A stretch of 64,000 bases of DNA from assembly GCF_000346465.2 (NCBI RefSeq), contig NC_034015.1, positions 2,524,658-2,588,657 of the forward strand. Reading direction: 5' to 3'. The position numbers and the translations under genes were made by a program. A model generated the notes under the pieces. That model saw only the letters and a list, made by a program, of their open reading frames with translations. It did not search any database and had not been told where the DNA came from. Each line of letters opens with the position of its first letter. Within the stretch, counting starts at the first letter, position 1. Positions 36,301 through 47,023 of the stretch are shown here, one piece after another. The stretch is from Prunus persica. Its lineage: Eukaryota; Streptophyta; Magnoliopsida; Rosales; Rosaceae.

Positions 36301-36527
36301 CATTTCTTTGACGGGTTGTTTTTTATTTGCAGTTTCAACATGCAAGCGAGCGGGTTCGCGTTGCACTATCGTTGCTGAAGAACCCAAAAAACAAGCGTCT
36401 AAAGGAAGTAAGGGAGTCCGCTCGAAGAGTTGTCGACGAGGAACTTGACATGTTGGCCCAACATGGTCCATCCACCCCTCATCATCCCATCGCAAGGAAG
36501 CCAATGACACGCTCCCAGGCAAAGTAG
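33303..36527 (+). CDS. HMG-box-like / DUF1985-like / Ulp1 cysteine protease gene of the element (multi-exon, possibly frameshifted)
   Basis: Predicted exons: 33303-33401, about 33487-33540, 33620-about 34890, 35028-35290, 35397-35559, 35639-35743, 35828-35968, 36055-36240 and 36333-36527; junctions from 35290 on fit GT/AG and keep frame. The first three exons give DAFFNFM ... EMGKVANAK ... ISNKWRKLNTAEKATYGSAL, an HMG-box pattern. A DUF1985-like region follows (about 33720-34450). The C-terminus is a Ulp1 (C48) domain with His in SHWYLLV (35861), Asp in LWDSLPG (35912) and Cys in NGCDCGIF (36178), all present. Ulp1 enzymes cut SUMO or related proteins. Problems: the first junction is one base out of frame for the best HMG reading, and a stop at 34811 must be bypassed by a frame change or by splicing from about 34794. 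It may therefore be a recently damaged copy. Confidence 0.65.
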
Positions 36528-37203
36528 AAAGTTTGACAGTAGGTCGTAAGGGATTACACTTTATAAATTAGGCGTAATTGCATGTATATATCCCTATTTG
36601 CGCACAGTCGGGGTTCTTTTGTAATATAGCGAGTGCAATTGCATGCACGACTGTTGCACATCATGTAATTGAATTCCATTGTTTGCTTACAAATGCTTTT
36701 TTGGTTTTCTTCACAACATCCAAACATTTCATGACCGGAAAGCTCCAAACACTGAAATGTAATTACTTTTAGTGCAACTGCATGCACGTAGGGTTGATGG
36801 TTAAGGTAGTGCAATTGCATGTACTTATCCCGTTTTGCATACAGGAACTTTGCTTTTGCATTATATCATGTTCAATTGCATTAAATGACGGCCAAATGCA
36901 TATTTTGTACTTCGTGTAAAACATTGCACACATGAGTTTTTTTGTTGCCACCAAGGGAACATTATAGCATATCTGGGGCCCAGACATCATTTACGAAACA
37001 GGAGTTCCTAGTTCATTCATAATAAAGGTCTCGTAACCATATTTATGGGGTTTTTTTTTTTTTTACAAAACTAAACCCTCAAACTATTCTACCATACTGA
37101 TTATAACATTTAACATCCGATAGTACGGTTGAAATTATAACATCTGAAATTACATCCGAAATTATGACAAACAACACAACGCAAATCATAAAATACCGAT
37201 GCT

Positions 37204-37530
37204 TCACGGAGCTCGCTTCTCCAATACAGCAATTGCTTCGTATAACTCGATTTTGTCCCACTTTGTTGAACCAGCATCAACAAGCTGAGCATATTTCCTA
37301 AACATCTCAAAGCCGATCTCAATCCCCTCATTGTAAATTTCGTACTTGGTGATTGAATCTCCTTCACGAAAGATGTTCTTACTAGCCTCAGTCGGAGGCT
37401 TTGTGACATCATGGGCTCGTTTCACTTGCTGGCGGATATAATACGAACAATCAACACCATCATCATCACCCACCCCCTTCTTCTTAGGCGTGGAGGAGCC
37501 TCTTGAGCTACCAACCATTGAATGTGACAT
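37204..37530 (-). CDS. Hypothetical 108-aa protein, antisense within the element
   Basis: An uninterrupted minus-strand frame starts MSHSMVGSSRGSSTPKKKGV, has an acidic stretch GDDDGVD, then a mixed hydrophilic/helical body (QQVKRAHDVTKPPTEASKNI, IGFEMFRKYAQLVDAG) and ends LEKRAP. Composition is protein-like, unlike the low-complexity frames around it, and it sits about 680 bp beyond the Ulp1-type gene, facing it. I do not recognise the family. It may be a second element gene, or a short DNA-binding or oligomerising factor; no function can be given. Confidence 0.4.
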   Translation of the reverse strand: MSHSMVGSSRGSSTPKKKGVGDDDGVDCSYYIRQQVKRAHDVTKPPTEASKNIFREGDSITKYEIYNEGIEIGFEMFRKYAQLVDAGSTKWDKIELYEAIAVLEKRAP

Positions 37531-37689
37531 TATTTGGGTTTTCGTTTTTCTCTTTCAGGTTGTGTATGAGTAATGGTATTAGTAAAAGAGGTGGAAATGT
37601 TTGAGTTGAAATGTATAGGAAGTAACTCCTTAAATAATCCTTCGTCTGTGGTTGGTAGCTGGTATTTGGTACTTGGTACTTTGGATTGG

Positions 37690-39135
37690 GTTCCTTTTTC
37701 GTTAGAAGGTCAAAGTTTTCTAAACAAACGCACCTACTTGCGTTTGGTTGAACACATACCCCGTTTGTTCGAAAAAGTAAGTTGGTTGGGCCCATCTTTC
37801 TGGGGAACGGTCAACTTTAATGAACGAATGCAACTCTTGCGTTCACTTGAACCAACACCAGGTTCATTAGAAAAAGTCATTTGGTTGGACTCATTTTTAG
37901 GGGAACGGGTTACTTTACTGAACGAACGCAACGCTTACGTTCAGTAGAACAAGCACTCCGTTTCTTTTAAAAAGAAAGTTTGTTGGATTTATTTTTTCAG
38001 CCAACATCAAACTTTCCTCCACGAACGCACCTGTTGCATTTGTGTGAAAAAGTAATCCGTTTGTTTGAAAAAGTAAGGTGGTTGAGGCATGTTTTCGGCG
38101 AACGGATAACTTTTCTCAAGGAACGCATGTATGGCGTTCGTCTGAACAAATACCTTGTTGGTTTAAAAAAGTAAGTTTGTTGGGCCCTTTTTTAGGGGAA
38201 CGGGTAACTTTACTGAACGAACGCAACCCTTGCGTTCGCTAGAACAAACATTCCGTTTGTTTGAAAAAGTAAGTTGGTTGGATTTATTTTTTCACCGAAC
38301 ATAAAACTTTCCTCAGCGAACGCACCTGTTGCGTTTGTGTGAAAAAGTATTCAGTTTACTTGAAAAAGTAAGGTGGTTGGGGCATGTTTTCGCCGAACGG
38401 GTAACTTTTCTCAAGGAACACATGTATGGCGTTCGTCTGAACAAATACCATGTTGGTTTTAAAAAGTAACTATGTTGGCCTTCTTTTTCGGCGGAACATC
38501 GAGTATTTCTGAACGAAAGCAAACCCTTGCGTTCATTTGAACAAACGCCCCGTTTGTTTAGAAAAGTAAGTTTGTTGGGCCCTTTTTTAGAGGAATGGGT
38601 AACTTTACTGAACGAACGCAGCCCTTGCGTTCGCTAGAACAAACATTCTGTTTGTTTGAAAAAGTAAGTTGGTTGGATTTCTTTTTTCGGCGAACATAAA
38701 ACTTTCCTCAACGAACGCACCTGTTGCGTTTGTGTGAAAAAGTATTCAATTTACTTGAAAAAGTAAGGTTGTTGGGGCATGTTTTCGGCGAACGGGTAAC
38801 TTTTCTCAAGGAACGCATGTATGGCGTTTGTCTGAACAAATACCCTGTTGGTTTAAAAAAGTAACTATGTTGGCCTTCTTTTTCGGCGGAACGTCGAGTA
38901 TTTCTGAACGAAAGCAAACCCTTGCGTTCATTTGAACAAACGCCCCGTTTGTTTAGAAAAGTAAGTTTGTTGGGCCCTTTTTTAGGGGAACGGGTAACTT
39001 TAGTGAACGAACGCAGCCCTTGCGTTCCCTAGAACAAACATTCCGTTTGTTTGAAAAAGTAAGTTGGTTGGATTTCTTTTTTTGGCTAACATAAAACTTT
39101 CCTCAGCGAACGCACCTGTTGCGTTTGTGTGAACT
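37690..39135 (+). repeat. Higher-order tandem array: 395-bp units of about five 79-bp subunits
   Basis: The marker TTGTTGGGCCC recurs with TGGGCCC at 38181, 38576 and 38971, exactly 395 bp apart, and the paired minus frames at 38313 and 38708 show the same period. Each unit is built of about five subunits ending in a TTTGAAAAAGTAAGTTGGTTGG-like phrase. Subunits contain paired hairpins: GAACGCAA-CCC-TTGCGTTC and AACAAAC-ATTCC-GTTTGTT. Arms are conserved as pairs though loops differ. No long coding frame is supported. Confidence 0.85.
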
Positions 39136-39170
39136 TTCCTCATCCATTTTTCGTTTGTAGGGGTTTGCGC

Positions 39171-41110
39171 ACAGCCACCCTTGCATTGCATCACCGTCAT
39201 GCAATTGCATGTGTGAAATGCAAATACAAACCTGCTGTATGCAAACTAAACATACCTGAAAAACGCAAGCCCAACCCTAAATGTATAGCACAAAGACAAA
39301 GACAACAAAGCAAATACTTTATTAAGACCATATATGTATTATTCAATATTATGGTTAATCACATTGTGTTATACGAAAATCGGGATCTTTTGGAAAATCA
39401 TTTGTGCTACATTAGAATGTCCATTACTACGTAATTTCGAGAATTTATCGTTGTTGTACTGAAAGAATGTTCGGCTTATTGCCCCTTACCGTTTTTCATG
39501 CTCTGTACTTCGATTGATAGTTCAAAAAAATAGGTCTAATTATGCATGTACAAAAAAATATGATTCATTTTTCCTGATTAGGGGTTTGCGCACAGCCACC
39601 CTTGCATTGCATCACCGTCATGCAATTGCATCTGTGAAATGCAAATTGAAACCGGCTGTGTGCAAACTAAACATACGTTAAAAACGCAAACCTAATTAAT
39701 GTATGGCGCAAAGACAAAGAAAACGAAGCCAATTCTTTATTATGACCGTATGTTTATTATTCAATATTAGAGTTAAGCACATAGTGTTTTATGAAATTGG
39801 GGATATTTTGGAAAATCATTTCTGCTACATGACAATGTCCATTACTACGGAATTTTTAAATTTGGTCGTTTTTGCACTGATAATATGTTCTGCTTATTGC
39901 CCCTTACCGTTTCTCATGCTCTGTACTTCGATTTATAGTTAAAAAAATATGTATGATTATGCATGTACAAAAAAATATGGTCCATTTTTCCTGATTAGGA
40001 GTTTGCGCACAGCCGCCCTTGCATTGCATCACCGTCATGCAATTGCATCTATGAAATGCAAATTGAAACCGGCTGTGTGCAAACTAAACATACCTTAAAA
40101 ACGCAAACCTAATTAATGTATGGCGCAAATACAAAGAAAACGAAGCCAATTCTTTATTATGACCGTATGTTTATTATTCAATATTAGAGTTAAGCACATA
40201 GTGTTTTATGAAATTGGGGATATTTTGGAAAATCATTTCTGGTACATGACAATGTCCATTACTACGGAATTTTTAAATTTGGTCGTTTTTGCACTGAGAA
40301 TATGTTCTGCTTATTGCCCCTTACCATTTCTCATGCTCTGTACTTCGATTTATAGTTCAAAAAATATGTATAATTATGCATGTACAAAAAAATATGGTCC
40401 ATTTTTCCTGATTAGGGGTTTGCGCACAGCCGCCCTTGCATTGCATCACCGTCATGCAATTGCATCTGTGAAATGCAAATGCAAACCGGCTGGATGCAAA
40501 CTAAACATACGTTAAAAACGCAAACCTAATTAATTTATGGCGCAAAGACAAAGAAAACGAAGCCAATACTTTATTATGACCGAAATTTTATTTTTCAATA
40601 TTATAGTTAATCACATTGTGTTATACGAAAGTCGGGATATTTTGGAAATTCATTTGTGCTACATGACAATGTCCATTAGTACGTGATTTTTATAATTGGT
40701 CTATTTTGTAATATAATTGAAGGACTTATTGCCCCAGATTCTTACCATGCTCTGTATTTCGGTTCATGTCGCCCTTCAATATAACATTCAAAAAGTAGGT
40801 GACATTTGCAATGCACGACAAAATATGATCCATTTTTCCTTATTAGGGGTTTGGCCACAGCCACCCTTGCATTGCATCACCGTCTTGCAATTGCACGTTT
40901 CTAATGCAAATGTTGACCTGCTGTGGGCAAAACTGTTCAAACTGTAAACGCGAAGCTAATGAATGTATATAGCAAAGAAATTAGGATTAAGCAATCATCG
41001 TTTACGAAATTGCCTATATTTTGGAATATAATGCGCACTTTCAGGCCAAAAATTTGTAATACCAAGTATTTTTAGATAATTAGTCTTTATTGATTCTAAT
41101 ATGTTCAAAT
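39171..41110 (+). repeat. Tandem array of about 417-bp units, five copies
   Basis: Each unit begins GGGGTTTGCGCACAGCC(A/G)CCCTTGCATTGCATCACCGTCATGCAATTGCAT; the starts of GGGTTTG-type anchors are at 39171, 39592, 39999, 40416 and 40847 (spacings 421, 407, 417, 431). Inside each are GGCGCAAAGACAAAGAAAACGAAGCC and CATTACTACGGAATTTTTAAATTTGG phrases. The last copy is the most diverged. A partial sixth copy lies at about 41817-42180, beyond the inverted terminal repeat. Confidence 0.9.
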
Positions 41111-41389
41111 AATAGCCCCTTACCCTTAGGCAATGTGGTTTGGATCACCGCCTCCTACATAAAACTTCCGTTCAAGCACCCCCTACAAGTCATAAAATCG
41201 TTTCTTAACATTACATACATAAAACAATAAGATATCAATCATATGAAAGCATCTTGTCTATTACTGAATCTACATTTCATGTGAATTTTTACATGTAAAC
41301 CAAGTTCCAAAACTACAATTGTTTTGGGTTGAACCAGTACATAGGGAATTACCTTCTTGCAGCTGCGTTTTGCCAAGCACAGACAAGAG

Positions 41390-41700
41390 TTGGACGCACT
41401 TAGGATGAATTTGGGCAAGTGAGAGGAAGAGTTCCTTGTGAAGCAGAGACAAGAGTTCGCAGCCAAGCAGAGGCAGTGGGCAAGAAGAGAGGAGTTCGTG
41501 GAGGCGCTAAGGATTGGATTTGGGCAAGCAAAAAGAAGAGTTCCTGGAGGCGCTAAGAATTGGATGGGCTCTTACGATTTTCGATTTGGGCAACCAGAGA
41601 GGAGAGCGTGCGTCTTCTTCATCCTCCAAACCTGCCTTCTCTGCGCGTCTTCTTCATCTTCCAAATCTGCCTTTCTCTTTCCTCACATGCCACTCATGTG
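41390..41700 (+). repeat. Subterminal GGGCAAGCAGAGA-type short repeats
   Basis: Degenerate copies of GGGCAAGCAGAGAGAAGAGTT and GAGGCGCTAAGGATTGGATT recur several times in front of the right terminal repeat. The same motifs recur at 42460-42720 before the second right end, showing that the two ends are homologous. Confidence 0.7.
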
Positions 41701-41786
41701 TTGAATAACAAATGCCTCAACAGGTCACCAAGTCATTCAATCTCAGCCATCCTTTTTTAACATGAAAACTCAGTCGTTGGATAGCT

Positions 41787-41816
41787 GGCTGTACTGGTAC
41801 AGCTGATGCACCACAG
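41787..41816 (-). repeat. Right terminal inverted repeat (30 bp)
   Basis: GGCTGTACTGGTACAGCTGATGCACCACAG is the inverted copy of 32154-32183, with one mismatch. Confidence 0.85.
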
Positions 41817-42926
41817 AGAGTTAACCACATTATGGTTTACGAAATTGGGAATATTTTTGAATGTTATTTGTACTAGATGACAATTTCTATTACTAAGTAT
41901 TTTCGAATAATTGGTCCTTTTGTAGTATAATATGTTCGGATTATTGCCCCTTACCGTTTGTCATACTCTGTATTTCAAATAATTGAGCCCTTTGATTTAT
42001 AGTAAAAATTATGTCTAATTATGCATGTACAGTAAAATATGATCCATTTTTCTTATTTTCGTTTGCGCACAATCACTCTTGCATTGCATCACCAACATGC
42101 AATTGCATGCTTGCAATGCAAATGTTGCCCGACTGTTGGCAAACTCTTCAGAGCGTAAACACGAAGCTAAAAACATTCAATTGCATAAACTCATTACTCA
42201 AAATATATTGAACTCCTAAACTGCATGAACTCATTACCCAATATACATTCAACTCATAAACCAGAAAAAGAGGGTTGTTTGAACTCTTACTTGATGTTTC
42301 CAAATTTTCAACGCATCCTCTTTACACTTCCTTTCTCCACCAACTCAAATGTCGTCGTTCACACAATTCCAACAAATCAAACTAAATTCCACTCAATTTG
42401 GTGACCATTACATCATGGAGGCTGGACCCATCTTCAATTTCGCAACGATTACCTCTCTGCAGATCAGTTTTGGGCAAGCAGAGAGAAGAGTTGAGGACCT
42501 CGCTTAGGCAGAGTCGCCAGCTTTGTCTTCAGTTTTCTCGTGACGACCTCGATTCGGTGAGCATTAGCTTTTTCTGTAGATGCATTTTGGCCAACACAGG
42601 ATGAATTTGGGCAAGCAGGGAGAGCATTTGATGGGCAAGCAGAGAGAGGATTTGGGGGCGCTTATGATTGGATTTAGGCAAGCAGAGAAAAGAGCTGGAG
42701 GCTCTTACGATTCGATTTAGAGAGAAAACTTGGAGCGAGCGTCGTCTTCCACCTCCACAGCATGCGTCTGGTTCTGTTAGCCCTTATAAGAGTCACGTGT
42801 GACTTAGGTGCTCAATAACAAAGGGCTGAATAGGTTATCCAGTCATTCAATCTCAACCATCCATTTTTGAAATGCAAACTCAACCCTTGGATAAGTGGCT
42901 GTACAGATACAGCCAAGGCACCACAG
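41817..42926 (+). mobile_element. Second, diverged right end of a related element
   Basis: The DNA resumes inside a 417-type repeat unit (AGTTAACCACATTATGGTTTACGAAATTGGG), then repeats the subterminal GGGCAAGCAGAGAG region and the CAGTCATTCAATCTCAACCATCC tail. It ends with GTGGCTGTACAGATACAGCCAAGGCACCACAG (to 42926), clearly homologous to the 41816 terminus. BODYGUARD-like upstream sequence starts within 10-20 bp. It is either the end of an older element into which the 32154-41816 copy inserted, or a duplicated terminus. Confidence 0.7.
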
Positions 42927-43181
42927 AATTTTCGTTGAAAAAGAGGTCATTTGAATGTTTAGTCAAGGTGGGGCCAAAAGCCGCCTATTTCCCAAAAAGT
43001 AAAAGTCTCATTAAGGCAAAGTTGGTCGACATTTACCAAATTGCGAGCATTAACAATTTATGGTCCTTTCGAGAACATCCGATAAAATTGGAACAAGTAT
43101 TCTAACTACAGCCATGTCTTTTTCATATCCCCAATCCCTGTGCACTGGTAGTTTCTCCAACCGTCCTCCTGATTTCTTCAC

Positions 43182-44868
43182 ATGTCTCCTCCAATTTTCT
43201 CTGAAAATTGGAGAAAGCCGATAACAATTCTCATCTCTGCCTTGAGTTTCGTTGTCTTCCTCATCCTTGACTTTCTTGACAACTTTCTCTGCATCCTGTA
43301 TAGATATATTGATGAGCTTTTTGAAGGGCAGGCCTCCTCTTGTTACTGTGCAAGCAAGGAAGAGCAGGTGAGGAATGTGGGTGGTCATGGAGAAGGTGAG
43401 CTTTCAGAGACTCTATATCAGAGGAAAAATGCTTTCAGGGAAATGGGTTTTCTTGGATTTGCCAAAAAATCCAGGAAAATTGGTGGCGGAGCAGTTGTCA
43501 ATAGGTGGTCTGATTGTGGATGTGAGTCTTGTCTTTCATGGATGAATGATTGTGATCAGAAGCTTCACTTTGTTGTTAGGGAGCCCTCGCAAGGTATTTT
43601 GAAAATGCATCCCATTTACATTCTAATTGTAGATTTGGGTGGTTTTAGACTTTCATTTAGTTGCTGATAGAGTATGGAGGACAAGAAATATTGACTTTGT
43701 GTTTTCATTTGTCTGATTTAGGTTGTTTGTTGCTATCTAATGTGGCATAAGATAATCACTGATATTGTTGCCATTTCATATTTGACAGCCATCACTGATC
43801 AGGATTGCAGAGGAAAGCCAGTCGAGAATGTGATATTCTTGCATGGGTTTCTTTCTTCTTCCTCATTTTGGACAGAAACAGTGTTTCCAAATCTTTCTGA
43901 ACGTGTGAACCGTAATTATAGATTGTTTGCTATCGACCTCTTGGGATTTGGAAGAAGCCCAAAGCCAAGGGACTGTATGTATACTTTGAAGGATCATTTG
44001 GAAATGATTGAGAAGTCTGTGATCTGTCCATTTCAGTTGGATTCTTTCCACTTGGTTGCACATTCCATGGGTTGTTTAATAGCAATTGCATTAGCTGCTA
44101 AGAACTCAAAATTAATAAAATCAATCACTCTTGTAGCACCTGTAAGTTCATGAGCTTCAGACATCTATACATTTCCTCTGTTGTCTTTGTTCCATATTCT
44201 GAGTGTGGTTTTATTTTATCATTTGTAGCCTTACATCCCTTCTAAAGATGGAGATAGCTTAAGAGTACTTGAAAAACTTGCCGGAAGGAAACTGTGGCCA
44301 CCGTTCCTGTTTGGAACATCATTTATGTCGTGGTACGAACACCTAGGTCGATGTGTCTGCTTTCTTGTATGCCGGAATCACAGGATGTGGGAGAGGATTG
44401 TGAAGCTACTCACTCGGAGAAGGTAACTAAAGATTTATATCATGATTTACTAGAAAGAAGAAAATGTAGCAAAACAAACAAATTGTTTAGTTCCTTCCAT
44501 TTCAAACGACATTTCATGATAAGCCTGTCTTATGTTTCCTTCATAGGGATCTTCATTTTATGATTATGGACTTGACTAGACACACCCATCACTCAGCTTG
44601 GCACACCATGCACAATGTGATATGTGGAGGAGCAAAGTTAATGGATGGTTACTTGCAAGTTTTGAGCAAAGCTGGGGTTAAAGTTGTTGTGATCCATGGT
44701 GATAAAGACAATGTTGTCCCTCTGGAGTGCAGCAACAACATTCAGATGGTAGTTCCTAATGCAGAGGTTACCATCATTAAAAATGCAGATCACAGTTCTG
44801 TGCTGCTTGGTAGAGAGAGAGATTTTACTCGGCGTCTAGAGCGTATTTGGGAATCGATCGCTTGCTGA
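43182..44868 (+). CDS. BDG: BODYGUARD-like alpha/beta hydrolase, 4 exons, 426 aa
   Basis: Exons 43182-43593, 43789-44141, 44229-44422 and 44547-44868 join in frame with GT/AG introns (1281 nt). The N-terminus has a hydrophobic anchor (FVVFLILDFLDNFLCILYRY) and a Cys-rich stretch. The alpha/beta-hydrolase domain starts at NVIFLHGF; Ser230 lies in VAHSMG, Asp374 in HGDKDNVVP and His402 in NADHSS, a complete triad. Conserved family blocks include WYEHLGR, RTHTHHSAWHTMHNVICGGAK-like residues and KLWPP. Arabidopsis BODYGUARD proteins are epidermal extracellular hydrolases needed for cuticle formation; substrate is not settled. Which family member this is cannot be told here. Its upstream region beyond about 250 bp is replaced by transposon DNA. 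A broken duplicate lies at 19239-29929. Confidence 0.92.
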
Positions 44869-46916
44869 TACAGCTAGAATGGAACAGATGTTGTTTCTAC
44901 AATAACACAATGTGTGGATTTTCTTTGCCAGAACATTCTTTTTGTTGACCCAAAAATGATAAGTAGGGAACATGAATTAGAATTAGGTTCCTCTGAATTG
45001 ATAAAAAAACAAAAATAAAACTAGCCTACACCATCCACCAGTCACTGCCAGACCCAAGGCTCAACCCAAGGGAGGCAAGACTGTTGGAAGAAGTTGAATT
45101 TGTTCCCCAATGTCCTTTTTATGTATTGCACTTGGTAGGTTGTATTGCTGGTAGCTTTGGAGTCCATGGAGGTTGTGGGCCAAAGGTGTTGGCGGTTCAG
45201 TTGTATCTACAAAATTAGACCACATCAATTAGCAGCTAAAGTGGCTCAGTTACATCAATTTAAATTATATGTATTTTTATTCCTTTTATTATTTATTAAT
45301 TAGAAAAGAAAAAAAAACAATACAAAAAAGCGGTATGGGAATTTGTGGTATAAGAAAATGTGATAAAATTTGTGGGAATTATTGAATTTTTATTGAAAAT
45401 TGATGGCTGTATTTTCTTCCCTTTGAGTACTTTTTTTTTGGGTCTGATCCTTTTGATTTGAGTACTTATGAATAAGAAAAATAATTACAAGAACATTATC
45501 ATCATCATCATTATTATTATTAATAAGAAATGGGGGCGTAGTCATTGGATCCAATTATATCCATTATCCTACTTGAAAGATTGACATGTCTCAGTCTGAT
45601 TTATCAGATAGTTGAAATCTTGTTTAAATACGTGATGCACAACTTTTATTTTTTTTGAGTCAAAAATAGAAAAAGGAAAGAGAATTTACTTGCACACCTG
45701 CTTGACGATTTTAAACCTAAGATCTTAATCTTAGACCAAACATACTTTTCCACTATGATATAACCTACTAACACAACCCATTTAAACATGGTTCATTCAA
45801 GTTTCGTAATATATTCATGTTATTTCATGATGTGATCGAGTTGTGCTTGATACTTACTCGTAGGCACAACCATAATATGTACATGATTATATTGTACTAG
45901 ACATGTTTTAAGCATGTGTTCTCTCATGACAAGAGAAATCATGTTTTACTCGTGTCGTCTCAATCTCTCTTTGTTATGGATAACATGTTTTTGTATTTGT
46001 CACCACACACATATTGTAGTAGACATGATTTAAGCATGTTTTCTCTCCACAAAAATAAAGCATGTTCATTTGTGGTTTTTTTATTATAAAAAATATTATT
46101 TTTTAAGCTAGCAAGTCATTGTTTTTAAAATTTTTGTAAACCCATAAATTGAAAACAAAATGACAGGAAAGCAAGGGGCGAGGTCCATGTTCGATTTCCT
46201 TGTCCTCAATATTGTTTGTATTTTAAAAAAAACATAACATGATAAAAAAGGCTTTTATTTTTTAAATAAAAACCTAATATGTATGTGTCTCCCTCCAATA
46301 AATACTCTCTCTTTTCTTAAATCATGTTTTTATTTTTTTGATGAGGATGAATTCTTTGTATCTATGTATATAAAGTAAAAGGCAGAGAATGGTGAAATAT
46401 TCAAAATACCAGAAAATGCCTTTGAAAATGCCTTTGGTTAATTCAAACATTAAAAATTGAAATTATTAATTAAATGAGGATAATATGGTAAATTCACATT
46501 TCTTATATTAAAAAATTAAAATTAAAAACAAAATCATATAATAAGTCCTACTTTTATGGAACATAACTACCCATGTTATCTTTTTTTAATTCTAAAAATA
46601 AAATATAAAATAAAATCAAAGACACATTTACGCATCAATAATAGAGAAAGTAAGGAATTCGACACATGTGCCAAGGGTTAGTATAGTGTTATGTTTATAC
46701 AACTCCGAAATTAGGAGTCACAATCTTAATTAAGAGTTTTTATTGTATCTTCATTATTTTCTGTGGGCGTCGTCTGGCAGTCAGTCAGCATTGGTTGGTA
46801 TACCAGATCCACTCTTTGGTCATCAGCCCATCGATTTCACCTACCACCTCTCCAGACTCTTTACTGTTGAGTTGAGTGTACCAGACCAACTAACCAGACC
46901 CATTTCCAAATCCTAC
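44869..46916. other. Intergenic, AT-rich, no gene recognised
   Basis: The first 150 bp or so are the likely 3' UTR of the BODYGUARD-like gene. The remainder is AT-rich with short repeats (TTATTATTA near 45500; MASS of CATGTTTTAAGCATG-type phrases near 45900-46050) and no supported coding frame. A SINE-like 3' end is listed separately. Confidence 0.6.
46165..46250 (+). mobile_element. SINE 3' end (fragment)
   Basis: GAGGTCCATGTTCGATTTCC (B-box-like GTTCGATTCC) is followed by CAATATTGTTTGTATT and an A/T-rich tail. The same tail phrase follows the B box of the SINE at 52846. The 5' part with an A box is not convincing. Confidence 0.4.
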
Positions 46917-46924
46917 TATATAAA
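46917..46924 (+). promoter_or_regulatory. TATA box of CBR1 (TATATAAA)
   Basis: TATATAAA lies 100 bp upstream of the CBR1 start codon, in a CT/CA-rich promoter-proximal stretch, the usual spacing for a plant gene with a short leader. Confidence 0.55.
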
Positions 46925-47023
46925 CAAGATAACCAAGCACACTCCTAGTTTTGTTCTCCTCCTACCCATTATCCCATTTTTTGTTTTTCAGTAAATAGCT
47001 TTTGATAAAAACAAGATCACCCC

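Larger units (their letters stand above)
32154..41816 (+). mobile_element. Mutator-like candidate element, 9.66 kb, with HMG/Ulp1 gene and satellite arrays
   Basis: Terminal inverted repeats of 30 bp match at 29 of 30 positions: CTGTGGTGCATCGGCTGTAC... at 32154 and its inverted copy at 41787-41816. Inside are a Ulp1-protease gene, an antisense ORF and two tandem arrays. Ulp1-carrying Mutator-like elements (Kaonashi type) are known in plants and lack a transposase, as this one does. I did not find the 9-bp target duplication expected for Mutator: flanks are TTTGACCAT and AGAGTTAAC. A second right end at 42926 shows related copies are adjacent or nested. Class assignment is therefore inferred. 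Confidence 0.6.

Noticed and set aside
38313..38917. Pair of similar 69-codon minus-strand frames
   Set aside because: They are the same phase of the 395-bp satellite unit; similarity comes from the tandem repeat and not from selection on protein.
39703..40515. Repeated plus-strand frames starting MAQRQRKRSQFFIMTV
   Set aside because: They are successive copies of the 417-bp unit with ends at different points; no sign of a protein family.
37690..41110. Regular direct repeats considered as a CRISPR-like array
   Set aside because: Units are 79-417 bp and contiguous without unique spacers; this is a plant satellite-type array.
41438..41760. Overlapping open frames in all three plus-strand frames near the right end of the element
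   Set aside because: They arise from short degenerate repeats (GGGCAAGCAGAGA type) and have no family likeness or codon signal.
32145..41825. A 9-bp target duplication for the Ulp1 element
   Set aside because: Bases outside the two inverted ends (TTTGACCAT and AGAGTTAAC) do not match, nor do those at the 42926 end, so none is claimed.
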